The position numbers were made by a program, and so were the translations under genes. Under the pieces are notes generated by a model, which worked only from the letters and a program-made list of their open reading frames with translations, searched no databases and was not told where the DNA came from. Positions 8,850-17,552 of a DNA stretch of 64,000 bases are shown one piece after another; within the stretch, counting starts at the first letter, position 1; every line of letters begins with the position of its first letter. Source of the DNA: Aurantiacibacter rhizosphaerae (GTDB taxonomy: Bacteria > Pseudomonadota > Alphaproteobacteria > Sphingomonadales > Sphingomonadaceae). Where the stretch lies: NCBI RefSeq assembly GCF_009807005.1, contig NZ_WUBR01000002.1:124001-188000 (forward strand), written 5' to 3'.

Positions 8850-10395
8850 GGCAATATCCCCGCGCCGCGCACTGCTGGCAGAGCGTGTCGAGAGTAGCTG
8901 GCGTCAGCCATTACTGCGGCTCGCGCTTGCCTGGTCGGTCCTGTTTGCGCTTTTCGCCTCGGACTGGGCGGAAATGGCGCGGCTGTATTGGGATATTTCC
9001 ACCTATAATCACATCCTGCTGGTGCCGGTGATCATTGCCTGGCTCGTGTGGCAAAGGGCTCCCCAATTGGCGAAGCTGGCGCCACAAGCATGGTGGCCCG
9101 GTGTGGCGCTGGTTGCCGGATCGCTGTTCATCTGGCTGCTGGGCGATATCTCCGGCACAGCGACGCTGAGCCATGTAGGCATCGTAACCGCGATGCAATT
9201 TTGCGTGGTCACGCTGCTTGGCCCGCGTGTCGCCTGGGCGCTGCTGTTTCCTCTGGCATTCGGCCTGTTCCTGATCCCGATCGGGGAAGAACTGGTGCCC
9301 GCCCTGCAGATGATCACCGCGCACATCACCATCGCGCTGACCCATGCGAGCGGCATTCCGGCGGTGATTGACGGCGTATTCATCGATACGCCTGCAGGGC
9401 TGTTCGAAGTGGCGGAGGCCTGTTCCGGCGTCAAATTCCTGATCGCGATGATCGCGCTGGGAACGCTCGTCTCGCATGTCTGCTTTCGCTCTTGGCCAAG
9501 ACGCGCGGTGTTCATGCTGGCCGCAGTGCTGCTGCCAATCCTCGCCAATGGCGTGCGGGCATGGGGCACGATCTATATCGCGCAGTCGGAGGGCATCAGC
9601 TTTGCTGCGGGCTTCGATCACATATTCTATGGCTGGATATTCTTCGCCCTCGTCATGGCGGCGTTGATCGCCATGGGCTGGCGCTTTTTCGATCGGCAGG
9701 TGGACGATCCGTTCATCGATACAGGGCGGGTGATCAACGCCGGATGGCCAGACAGGCTGGAACGCTTCAACGGAAATGGCTGGAGCATTACTGCGGCCGT
9801 GGCCGGCGTGGCGCTGGTGATGCTGATGTGGTCCACACAGGCGCGCAGCGTGGAGGCGGAGCTGCCCGCTCGCATCGAACTTCCCGAAATCGAGGGCTGG
9901 ACCAGAAGCGCGGTCAGCCACGGATACCCGTGGGAAGCGCGCGCTGGCGGCGCCGATCACAAGCTGGTGGGGACATATCGCGATAGACAGGGGCGGACGG
10001 TGGACGTAATCTACGCCCTGTATGCTGCGCAGGAGGACGGGCGCGAGGCCGGTGCGTTTGGCGAAGGGGCTCTGCCGCCCGATGGCGAATGGCGCTGGCT
10101 CGCATCGGCAGACGCTCCACGTGGTGCCACGGGGGACAGGCTTCAGGCGCTGGGTCTGCACCAGCGGGTGGCCTACACCTGGTATCGCCATGGCGATTGG
10201 ACGGGCAGCAGCCGATTACAGCTGAAGCTGTCAAACATGCAGGACCGGCTAATCGCAGCGCCCCAGCCAACGATCATGCTTATCCTGTCCGCAGAGGACA
10301 CTGCATCGCAGAATGCCGAGGAAACCATGGGCGCATTCATCAAATCCACGTCCCCGCTGCCTGAATGGATGGACGCTGTGGCCGGGCTGGACTAA
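8839..10395 (+). CDS. xrtA: exosortase A fused to an EpsI (DUF3485) domain
   Basis: A 518-residue polytopic membrane cysteine protease/transpeptidase that sorts PEP-CTERM proteins. The exosortase part (about 1-290) has eight or so hydrophobic helices and the full catalytic set: Cys195 in EACSG, Arg240 in NGVRAW and His261 in FDHIFYGW. After a further membrane helix near 315-332 (SITAAVAGVALVMLMW) comes a soluble EpsI domain (about 340-510), which is predicted to face the periplasm. Separate epsI genes are known elsewhere; here both parts are one chain. It sits between the glycosyltransferase and the amidotransferase, as in other XrtA loci. No PEP-CTERM substrate is encoded in the window. Confidence 0.94.
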   Translation: MPLEAISPRRALLAERVESSWRQPLLRLALAWSVLFALFASDWAEMARLYWDISTYNHILLVPVIIAWLVWQRAPQLAKLAPQAWWPGVALVAGSLFIWLLGDISGTATLSHVGIVTAMQFCVVTLLGPRVAWALLFPLAFGLFLIPIGEELVPALQMITAHITIALTHASGIPAVIDGVFIDTPAGLFEVAEACSGVKFLIAMIALGTLVSHVCFRSWPRRAVFMLAAVLLPILANGVRAWGTIYIAQSEGISFAAGFDHIFYGWIFFALVMAALIAMGWRFFDRQVDDPFIDTGRVINAGWPDRLERFNGNGWSITAAVAGVALVMLMWSTQARSVEAELPARIELPEIEGWTRSAVSHGYPWEARAGGADHKLVGTYRDRQGRTVDVIYALYAAQEDGREAGAFGEGALPPDGEWRWLASADAPRGATGDRLQALGLHQRVAYTWYRHGDWTGSSRLQLKLSNMQDRLIAAPQPTIMLILSAEDTASQNAEETMGAFIKSTSPLPEWMDAVAGLD

Positions 10396-10404
10396 TCCGC
10401 CGTC

Positions 10405-12300
10405 ATGTGCGGGATCGCGGGCCTCTTTCATTGCGGAACAATCAAACCGGTAGACCCCGCGCGGGTTGAACGGATGACGGATGTGCTGGCCCATCGCGGG
10501 CCGGATGGTTCGGGCATCTGGACGGCGCCCGGCGTGGGGCTGGGCCATCGCCGCCTCTCCATCATCGATGTCGAGGGTTCGCCGCAGCCGATGCATTCCG
10601 CCAGCGAGCGCCTGGTGATTAGTTTCAACGGCGAGATCTACAACTTCCGCGAACTGCGCAAAGAACTGATCGCCCGCGATGTAACCTTCCAGACAGATGG
10701 TGACACCGAGGTGATCCTCGCCGCGTATGAGCAGTGGGGTGCCGATTGCGTGAAGCATCTGTACGGCATGTTCGCCTTCGCCATCTACGATCGCAAACGT
10801 CGGGAATTATTTCTCGCCCGCGATCGCTTTGGCGTAAAGCCGCTGTTCTACACCCAGCTTTCCGATGGATCGGTAGCCTTCGCCTCGGAGCTTAAAGGCC
10901 TGCTGGCGCACCCATTGATGCGCCGCGAGATCGATCCGCGCGCAATCGAGGATTACATGGCGTGGGGCTATGTGCCCGATCACCGCTCCATCCTGCATGG
11001 CGTGCACAAGCTTCCCGCCGGTCACACCCTGCTGTTGCAGCATGACAGCGCCGTGGCCACGCCTTGCCAATATTGGGACATCAGCTTTGCCCAGCGGCAC
11101 AGGGGCAAGGCGAAGGACCTGGAAGCGGAATTGCTGCATCACCTGCAACAGGGCGTTACCAGCAGGATGGTGTCCGATGTGCCGCTGGGCGCGTTCCTTT
11201 CGGGCGGGGTGGACAGCTCCAGCGTGGTGGCCTTCATGGCTGAGGCAAGCCGGCAGCCGGTGAAGACCTGCTCCATAGGGTTTGACGTCGCCAGCGCTGA
11301 TGAAACTAGCCACGCCGAAAAGGTGGCCCGCCTGTTCGCCACCGATCATCAGGCGCGCACGGTAAGTGCGGACCAGTTCGACGCGATTGACGCGATTGCC
11401 GGCATGTTCGACGAGCCTTTCGCCGATGCCTCTGCCTTGCCTACGTGGCGGGTGTGCCAACTGGCGAAGGAGAATGTCACCGTCGCGCTGTCCGGGGATG
11501 GCGCGGACGAGGCGCTGGCGGGTTATCGCAGGCAGGTGTTCCACGCACATGAAGAGCGGCTGCGCAAGCTGTTGCCAGAGGCCGTGCGAACGAAGGTGCT
11601 GGGCCCACTGGGCCGCATGTATCCCAAGGCCGACTGGGCACCGCGCCCCCTGCGGGCGAAGACCACTCTGCTGTCATTGGCCGGATCGGGAGAGAGCGGA
11701 TACGCCCGCGCCCTGAGCGTGCTGCCGCCGGAAAGCCGCTTTGCCCTCTACTCACCCGAACTGCTTACCAAGCTGGGCGATTACCGGGCGGAGCAACCGC
11801 TGCTGGACCTGATGGACACAGCCCCGGCGCGCAGCAGGCTGGACGTGGCGCAATATGCCGATCTGAAATTCTGGCTGCCCGGCGATATCCTCACCAAGGT
11901 GGACCGCACCAGCATGGCGACCAGCCTTGAAGCGCGAGAGCCACTGCTGGACCATCGCCTTGTCGAATTCGCCGCTGGCCTGCCCGATGGGCTGCGGGTG
12001 AAGGGGCGGCAGGGCAAATGGTTGCTGAAAAAGGCGATGGAGCGATACCTGCCTGACGATATTCTGTACCGTCCCAAGCAAGGCTTCGTCACCCCGATTG
12101 CAGAATGGCTGCGCGGTCCGCTGGCGGGCAAGGCGCGCGGCATTGCCAAGAGTGCAATGCTGGCGCGAACGGGCTGGTTCGACAACAATCGCCTGTCCCT
12201 GATAGCGGAGGAGCATATCGCAGGACGGGCGGACCATTCGCGCGTGTTGTGGCAACTCATCATGCTAGACCGCTCTTTGGCGCGCCTGGGTATTACCTAA
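10405..12300 (+). CDS. XrtA/PEP-CTERM-system amidotransferase (asparagine synthase-like)
   Basis: A 631-residue class II glutamine amidotransferase. The chain begins MCGIAGLF, so Cys2 becomes the N-terminal nucleophile after Met removal; FNGEIYNFRELR and GDTEVIL follow as in AsnB. The synthetase half has the PP-loop LSGGVDSS near residue 270 that binds ATP. By its place directly after exosortase A it matches the exosortase-locus amidotransferase (TIGR03108), expected to amidate an acidic sugar or similar group in the polysaccharide rather than to make free asparagine. Its stop codon overlaps that of the convergent zapE gene, so no terminator lies between them. Confidence 0.92.
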   Translation: MCGIAGLFHCGTIKPVDPARVERMTDVLAHRGPDGSGIWTAPGVGLGHRRLSIIDVEGSPQPMHSASERLVISFNGEIYNFRELRKELIARDVTFQTDGDTEVILAAYEQWGADCVKHLYGMFAFAIYDRKRRELFLARDRFGVKPLFYTQLSDGSVAFASELKGLLAHPLMRREIDPRAIEDYMAWGYVPDHRSILHGVHKLPAGHTLLLQHDSAVATPCQYWDISFAQRHRGKAKDLEAELLHHLQQGVTSRMVSDVPLGAFLSGGVDSSSVVAFMAEASRQPVKTCSIGFDVASADETSHAEKVARLFATDHQARTVSADQFDAIDAIAGMFDEPFADASALPTWRVCQLAKENVTVALSGDGADEALAGYRRQVFHAHEERLRKLLPEAVRTKVLGPLGRMYPKADWAPRPLRAKTTLLSLAGSGESGYARALSVLPPESRFALYSPELLTKLGDYRAEQPLLDLMDTAPARSRLDVAQYADLKFWLPGDILTKVDRTSMATSLEAREPLLDHRLVEFAAGLPDGLRVKGRQGKWLLKKAMERYLPDDILYRPKQGFVTPIAEWLRGPLAGKARGIAKSAMLARTGWFDNNRLSLIAEEHIAGRADHSRVLWQLIMLDRSLARLGIT

Positions 12301-13412
12301 TCAGCAACACCGTGGCCGAGCGCCATGTATTCCTCGCTCTGCATTTCCTTCAGGCGGCTGACGGTGCGCTGGAACTCAAATGCGCCGTCACCGGCGGGAT
12401 ACAGGTTTTCCGGCTCTGCGGCGGCCGTGGCGAACAGCTTCACGCGGTTTTCGTACAGCGCATCGATCAGGGTAACGAAGCGGCTTGCCTCGTTCCGCAT
12501 ATCCTTGTCCATCTGGGGAATGCCAACGATGATCACCGTGTGATAAGCCTGGGCGATAGCCAGATAATCGGGTGCGCCGCGCGGCTGCTGGCACAGGCGT
12601 TTGAAACTGAAGACGGCAACCCCCTTCAGCGCCTTTGGCACGTGCAACATACGGCCGCCGCCAAGGTCCAGATCGGTGCTGGGGACATGCTCTGCATCTT
12701 CTGGCGGATAGTCGGTAAGGCGGAAAAATGCCTCTCGCACCTTGGCCGTTGCCGCATCCCCCAGCGGCGTATGCCAGGTGTCCAGCCCGCCGATCCGCTC
12801 CATCCGGTAATCGGTCGGCCCGTCCAGAGCAATCACGTCGAGCTCGCTCTGGATAAGGTCGATGAAAGGGAGGAAATGCTCCCTGTTCAGCCCGTCCTTG
12901 TAAAGCTCATCAGGATGGCGGTTGCTGGTGGTGACGATGGCGACGTTCTGCTCACATATGAGGTGGGTGAACAGCCGGCTCATGATCATGGCATCGGCGG
13001 AGTTGTTCACCACCATTTCGTCAAAGGCCAGAACCTTCAGATCTTGCGCCAGCGCCCGCGCCACGGGAGGAATGGGATCGCCGCTCTCGCTCTTGCGGGC
13101 TTCCCTTAGCGCGGCGTGCACTTCCTGCATGAAGGCGTGGAAATGGACGCGGCGCTTCTCGGCGATGTCCAGCGAGGAATGGAACAGGTCCATCAGCATG
13201 GATTTACCGCGGCCGACGCCGCCGACCATGTAGACGCCTTGCGGCCGCGCTTTCTTGCGAGAGAACAGCTGGCCCAGCAGGCCGCCCGACTGTTCCGCCT
13301 CCAGCTCTTTCTGCAATTGATCAAGCCGCACTGCCGCGCGGCGTTGATCTTCATCGGGACGCAGTTCTTCGGCAGCGATAAGCTGCTCGTAACGAGAAAG
13401 CATCCCGCTCAT
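12297..13412 (-). CDS. zapE: cell division protein ZapE (AFG1-like ATPase)
   Basis: A 371-residue P-loop ATPase of the AFG1/LACE1 family. Walker A is GGVGRGKSML and Walker B LKVLAFDEMVV; sensor and arginine motifs typical of the family follow (TTSNRHPDELYKDGLNR). ZapE acts at the constricted Z-ring in E. coli, and the mitochondrial homologue aids turnover of respiratory-chain subunits. I placed the start at 13412, where ATGA overlaps the stop of the GFA gene; the frame extends 19 codons further upstream without a good start. It closes a three-gene unit with sdhB and GFA. Its stop overlaps that of the convergent amidotransferase. Confidence 0.92.
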   Translation of the reverse strand: MSGMLSRYEQLIAAEELRPDEDQRRAAVRLDQLQKELEAEQSGGLLGQLFSRKKARPQGVYMVGGVGRGKSMLMDLFHSSLDIAEKRRVHFHAFMQEVHAALREARKSESGDPIPPVARALAQDLKVLAFDEMVVNNSADAMIMSRLFTHLICEQNVAIVTTSNRHPDELYKDGLNREHFLPFIDLIQSELDVIALDGPTDYRMERIGGLDTWHTPLGDAATAKVREAFFRLTDYPPEDAEHVPSTDLDLGGGRMLHVPKALKGVAVFSFKRLCQQPRGAPDYLAIAQAYHTVIIVGIPQMDKDMRNEASRFVTLIDALYENRVKLFATAAAEPENLYPAGDGAFEFQRTVSRLKEMQSEEYMALGHGVAD

Positions 13413-13849
13413 CGTTCGCGCGGTTGCATGGCCTCGAACTGGGGAAGGGCGGGATCGAAGAAATCCCACTTCGGCGCGTCTTTCACATAGATCACGCTTT
13501 CAGGAGAGACGATATTGGGATCATCGAGCGAGCCTGCCTGCAGGATCGCCATTTCGTCTCCCGGCAAATCTCCGGTGGTGAACAGACGCCCGCCGCAATT
13601 GCCACAGAAATGGCGCGTTACCTTGCCACCGGTGTCGCCATCATTGGTGTAGGTCTTGGGTTCGCCGCGCAGTTCAAGCTGGGCGCGGCGCAGGCCCACG
13701 ATGGTGGTGTGGCCCGTGCCGGTTGCCTTCTGGCAATCCTTGCAGCAGCATTGAGAGGTGAACAGTTCCGACCCGGTGACGGTATAGCGGATCGCGCCGC
13801 ACAGGCAGCCACCTTCAGCCGTTTGTCCCTCTGCAATGCCCATCGTCAA
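13409..13849 (-). CDS. GFA-family protein (glutathione-dependent formaldehyde-activating enzyme/CENP-V fold)
   Basis: A 146-residue zinc protein with the paired Cys motifs of the GFA fold: [10 protein letters not shown] near residue 15, CCCKDC near 35 and FCGNCGG near 82. The prototype (Gfa of Paracoccus) was proposed to speed S-hydroxymethylglutathione formation, but most members have no proven function. It lies between sdhB and zapE with ATGA overlaps at both ends, so all three are probably translated from one message. The first ATG (13849) is used here because of that overlap; a second ATG two codons on is equally possible. Confidence 0.85.
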   Translation of the reverse strand: MTMGIAEGQTAEGGCLCGAIRYTVTGSELFTSQCCCKDCQKATGTGHTTIVGLRRAQLELRGEPKTYTNDGDTGGKVTRHFCGNCGGRLFTTGDLPGDEMAILQAGSLDDPNIVSPESVIYVKDAPKWDFFDPALPQFEAMQPRER

Positions 13850-14628
13850 ATGTGCTTCTCTGCCTGCATCTTCTTGATTTCCGCAATGGCCTTTGCCGGG
13901 GAAAGACCCTTCGGGCAGACATTCGCGCAGTTCATGATCGTGTGGCAGCGATAGAGGCGGAAGGGATCTTCCAGCTCTTCCAGTCGCTCTCCGGTCATTT
14001 CATCGCGGCTGTCCGCCAGCCAGCGATAGGCCTGCAACAGAATGGCCGGGCCCAGGAACTTGTCACTGTTCCACCAATAGCTGGGGCAGGCGGTGGAGCA
14101 GCACGCGCACAGGATGCATTCGTAAAGGCCATCCAGGTCTTCACGCTGTTCCGGTGTCTGCAAACGTTCCTTACCGGAAGGCGTGGTGGAAACGGTTTGA
14201 AGCCAGGGACGGATGGATGCGTATTGCGCGTAAAAGTGGGTGAAATCGGGCACCAAATCCTTCACCACTTCCATATGCGGCAGCGGGGTGATGCGGATAT
14301 CGCCCTTCACATCCTCGATCGCGGTGGTGCAGGCCAGGCCGTTCTTGCCGTTCATGTTCATCGCGCACGAACCGCAGATGCCTTCACGGCAGGAGCGGCG
14401 GAAGGTGAGCGTAGGATCGATCTCGTTCTTGATCTTGAACAGGGCATCCAGAACCATCGGGCCGCATTCGTCCAGATCGACCTCGAACGTATCGTAGCTG
14501 GGGTTTTTGCCGCTGTCGGGATCGTAGCGATAGATGCGGAATTTCTTGATCTTGCCGCCGCTGGTCGCCGTGTGGACCTCGCCATCCTTGCGGATCTTGC
14601 TGTTCTTGGGGAGAGTGAAGGTGGCCAT
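13846..14628 (-). CDS. sdhB: succinate dehydrogenase iron-sulfur subunit
   Basis: The 260-residue iron-sulfur subunit of complex II, which passes electrons from the SdhA flavin to the quinone. All three cluster motifs are present: the [2Fe-2S] site [16 protein letters not shown] with a later Cys in LACT, then [12 protein letters not shown] and [12 protein letters not shown] for the [4Fe-4S] and [3Fe-4S] clusters. Length is normal for alphaproteobacteria. The gene heads a unit with GFA and zapE. sdhA, sdhC and sdhD are not adjacent: the upstream neighbour across a 254-base spacer is a divergent oxidoreductase, so the membrane and flavoprotein subunits must be elsewhere. Confidence 0.96.
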   Translation of the reverse strand: MATFTLPKNSKIRKDGEVHTATSGGKIKKFRIYRYDPDSGKNPSYDTFEVDLDECGPMVLDALFKIKNEIDPTLTFRRSCREGICGSCAMNMNGKNGLACTTAIEDVKGDIRITPLPHMEVVKDLVPDFTHFYAQYASIRPWLQTVSTTPSGKERLQTPEQREDLDGLYECILCACCSTACPSYWWNSDKFLGPAILLQAYRWLADSRDEMTGERLEELEDPFRLYRCHTIMNCANVCPKGLSPAKAIAEIKKMQAEKHI

Positions 14629-14882
14629 GAAATAATCGTCCCTAAAGCGTTTGACCGCCTATCTAACCAAACAGCGGGCGAGGGCAAGGCGAAGCTTTGC
14701 AAATATGCCCGTATCGTGCCGATTTTCCAACTAACGTGGAACACATGGAACAGTGTCCAGAGCGGAAAAACGTTCTCTCTATATGGGCGGTGCTGAACGC
14801 GGTGCAAATACGGGCTTGAGCGGGTGTTTCGTTAGCCATGCGGCGGGCTTATGGCGAAGGGCAATTGTAGGAAAGGAAGCGC

Positions 14883-15599
14883 ATGATCTGGCAACGGGCG
14901 GCAATCTTCGGAAGCAGCGGCGGAATCGGCCGTGCGCTGGTTGAAACGCTGGCCCGGCGCGGCATCCCCGTGCTGGCTGGTTCGCGCGCGAGGGAGGGGC
15001 CGGACATTGACGGCGTTACCCCCTTTTCTTTCGATCTTGATGACGAGGCCAGTATCGCGAGCGCGGTGGCCGCATGGGGAACGCCCGCGCCCGATCTGGT
15101 TATCGTGGCCACAGGCTTGCTGACACTGGCGAACGGCACCGGGCCGGAGCGCACATTAAAGCAGTTGGACAGCGCCGCAATGGCGCGCGTGATGCACCTC
15201 AACACCATCGGCCCCGCGTTGATCGCAAAGCATGTGCTGCCGCTCTTCCCCCGAACAGAGCCTGCCAGCTTTGCCGCCATTTCGGCGCGCGTTGGCTCCA
15301 TCGGGGATAACCGCATCGGGGGCTGGCACAGTTACCGCGCCAGCAAGGCTGCGCTGAACATGCTGATACGCAATTTCGCCATAGAGCTGGGCCGCACGCA
15401 TAAGCAGGCCATCATCGTGGGCCTTCACCCCGGCACCGTAGACACGCAGCTTTCCGAGCCCTTCCAGAACAATCTGCCGGAAGGGCAACTGACCGCGCCA
15501 GAGGACAGCGCCGCAAACCTGCTTTCCGTGCTGGAGGGATTAACGCCTGAAGACAGCGGCGACGTGTTCGATTGGAAGGGTGAGCGCATCGAACCATAG
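14883..15599 (+). CDS. SDR-family NAD(P)-dependent oxidoreductase (C-factor-like)
   Basis: A 238-residue short-chain dehydrogenase. The cofactor-binding glycine motif is GSSGGIGRAL near residue 11, the active-site Tyr and Lys are in YRASKAALN, and a Ser in the SARVGS region completes the triad. The family resembles the C-factor-like and sniffer-like SDRs, whose substrates are usually unknown. GGAAAGGA lies a few bases before the ATG. It is divergent from sdhB; the 254-base spacer must hold promoters for both, but I could not pick a convincing pair of boxes. The next gene follows on the same strand after a short gap. Confidence 0.87.
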   Translation: MIWQRAAIFGSSGGIGRALVETLARRGIPVLAGSRAREGPDIDGVTPFSFDLDDEASIASAVAAWGTPAPDLVIVATGLLTLANGTGPERTLKQLDSAAMARVMHLNTIGPALIAKHVLPLFPRTEPASFAAISARVGSIGDNRIGGWHSYRASKAALNMLIRNFAIELGRTHKQAIIVGLHPGTVDTQLSEPFQNNLPEGQLTAPEDSAANLLSVLEGLTPEDSGDVFDWKGERIEP

Positions 15600-15665
15600 G
15601 GCGCCGCTACGTCCTGCAACGCATGCGCCTTGCGCAAAGCCGCGCCCGGTGGCAGCGGGCCTCGC

Positions 15666-16319
15666 GTGCGCATCGCAATCTACGATCTTGACCGGACGCT
15701 GACGCAGCGCGCCACTTTCACGCCCTTCCTGATGTTCTGCGCGCGCCGCACTGCGCCATGGCGATTGCTCGCCTTGCCGATTTGGATAGTGGCTATGCTT
15801 GGCTATCGTGCAGGGCTGTATTCCCGCACCGCGCTGAAGCGCTTCGGCCTTCGGTTGATGACCGGTTCGGCCAGCCCCGATCGTTTGCGTAGCGTTGGCG
15901 AAGCTTTCGCAAGCCGTTTCATCGCCAATCCCGGCCTGATGCCGAAAACCATGGCAGAACTAAAGCAGGATCGCAGGGCTGGCGCCCGACTGGTGATCGC
16001 GACCGCGGCATTCGAATTTTACGCAACCGCATTTGCCGCGGCGCTAGGCTTCGATGCAGTGATTGCCACGCAATGGGACGGCGACGCTATTCCCGGCGGC
16101 AATTGCTATGGAGCTAGCAAGAAGGCGCGCGTTCTCGCATGGCTGGAAGGCGAGGGCATACCAAGGGATCGGGCCAGTATCCGCTTTGCGTCAGACAGTT
16201 TCGCCGATGCCCCGCTGCTGGATTGGGCGGACGAGCCGATCTTCGTGACCAGCTCCGCATCGCAGGCGCGACGGGCGAGGGTGCGCGGATGGCGGGTTAT
16301 CGATCCGCTCGAGACCTGA
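15666..16319 (+). CDS. HAD-IB family hydrolase (phosphoserine phosphatase-like)
   Basis: A 217-residue phosphatase of the haloacid dehalogenase superfamily, subfamily IB. The nucleophile motif is IYDLDRTLT right at the N-terminus, followed by a helical cap with hydrophobic stretch (about 30-50), an IATAA motif II region, and FASDSFADAPLLDW as motif III/IV with the acidic residues that bind magnesium. I start it at GTG 15666 because the core begins there; TTG at 15630 would add 12 residues. Relatives dephosphorylate phosphoserine, phosphatidylglycerophosphate or related phosphomonoesters; the neighbouring flippase and nucleotidyltransferases suggest a lipid or polyol phosphate, which is inference. 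Its 3' end overlaps the convergent gene by 23 bases. Confidence 0.82.
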   Translation: MRIAIYDLDRTLTQRATFTPFLMFCARRTAPWRLLALPIWIVAMLGYRAGLYSRTALKRFGLRLMTGSASPDRLRSVGEAFASRFIANPGLMPKTMAELKQDRRAGARLVIATAAFEFYATAFAAALGFDAVIATQWDGDAIPGGNCYGASKKARVLAWLEGEGIPRDRASIRFASDSFADAPLLDWADEPIFVTSSASQARRARVRGWRVIDPLET

Positions 16320-17469
16320 TCGCCTCTGCAATGGCATTGGCCGCGCGCGTGCTGGGCGGTGTATCGGTGATATCGATGGTGTATCGGAATATCTCTTCCT
16401 GCCGCGCCCTGTAATGCGCTCCGATCCGCGCGTGATCGGGCAGCAGTTTCATCAGCTGGGCGCAATCATGCACAACCGGTCCTGCATCCCAGAACAGGTG
16501 CCACTCGTCATCCTGCGCCTTTCGCTGTTTGCGGGAATCGATGAAAAACGCAGGGCGCGGGTGGACCAGAAATTCGTAAATCTGGCTTGAGACATCGCCG
16601 ATATAGGCATCGGCTGACAGCGTGTAGCTCATATCGAACAGGCGCGGGCCATCCAGATCGACAAGGATATTGTCCGCCGCCAGCGCCTCTGCCGGAATAT
16701 CCGGCCGAAGGTGCGCGATACGGTATTCCGGCGAGACATGCAGCCGTTTGCGAAACAGCATCACATGCGGCGCGAAGATCAGGTTGAAGCGCCGTCCCTC
16801 CGGCCCCGCAAACCAGCGCAGCAGATCGGGGCCGCTGGAATACCAGCTGGAAAGGTTGGGATCGAAATGCGGATTATAGACGAAGGTGGGGCGGCCATTG
16901 CCGAAGAAATCGGTTGCTCCATCCAGGTCCACCCCCTCGAACTTCGGATAGCCGACGATCACCAGGCGATCCCGCTCCACGCCGTGAGCCACCAGCTGAT
17001 CCACCACCTTGGGCCCGGCAACGAAGCTGCGATCGAAGCGGCGATAATCCGGGTGATAGGCCACGCTGCGATCACCCGCGCCATGGGGCACCTTGGCGAA
17101 CAATGGCATGCGCGACTGTGGCAGATCCTTCTTCAGCCGCAGGCAGGTGCGCTCTGTCGAAATGATCATATCTGCCGAGCCGAACAGCTGCCGATGCGCA
17201 CGCAGCCGCCACAGGCGACTTGCCGGAAATACCCGGTCGAACGGGCGCGCCACTGCGGCCTGTAGCGGGCTTAGCGACAGGTCTTCCCAGCGGATCAAGG
17301 CGGCATCTTCGGGCGCGATCAGGCTATCCAGCCTGGCCTTTATCGATGGCGTGGCAAATGCGGCCACCGTCTCGATATCCGGGTGCAGCCGAGCCGTGGC
17401 AGCCGCGATCCCCGCCAGATGGGCAACCTGATGACCGGCATCGTGATTGAACAGGAACAGGGCACGCAT
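16297..17469 (-). CDS. CDP-glycerol glycerophosphotransferase-like protein (GT-B fold)
   Basis: A 390-residue cytoplasmic protein starting MRALFLFNHDAGHQVAHLAG. The C-terminal half has the pattern of TagB/TagF-type CDP-glycerol:poly(glycerophosphate) glycerophosphotransferases: VYNPHFDPN with donor-side glycines, then ADAYIGDVSSQIYEFL and PAFFIDS, which corresponds to the conserved D-x-S-S motif of that family. TagF-like enzymes build polyol-phosphate polymers, known in Gram-positive walls and some Gram-negative capsules. The frame extends 68 codons upstream into the divergent flippase, but the ATG at 17469 gives the natural N-terminus. I am fairly sure of the fold, less of the substrate. Confidence 0.65.
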   Translation of the reverse strand: MRALFLFNHDAGHQVAHLAGIAAATARLHPDIETVAAFATPSIKARLDSLIAPEDAALIRWEDLSLSPLQAAVARPFDRVFPASRLWRLRAHRQLFGSADMIISTERTCLRLKKDLPQSRMPLFAKVPHGAGDRSVAYHPDYRRFDRSFVAGPKVVDQLVAHGVERDRLVIVGYPKFEGVDLDGATDFFGNGRPTFVYNPHFDPNLSSWYSSGPDLLRWFAGPEGRRFNLIFAPHVMLFRKRLHVSPEYRIAHLRPDIPAEALAADNILVDLDGPRLFDMSYTLSADAYIGDVSSQIYEFLVHPRPAFFIDSRKQRKAQDDEWHLFWDAGPVVHDCAQLMKLLPDHARIGAHYRARQEEIFRYTIDITDTPPSTRAANAIAEAIRSRADR

Positions 17470-17552
17470 GGCGGGAGGGGCATAGGAGTGAGTTGGAGGC
17501 ACGAAAAGCATTGAATTGCGCAGAGGCCCGATTTCGTTCAAAGCACCGCGCG

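Noticed and set aside
14707-14815. GCCCGTAT ... ATACGGGC inverted repeat in the sdhB-SDR spacer
   Set aside because: Arms are only eight bases and 93 bases apart; no attachment site or operator symmetry was convincing.
14753-14944. 63-residue open frame in the sdhB-SDR spacer
   Set aside because: It overlaps the SDR start in another frame, lacks a ribosome binding site and shows no protein-like pattern.
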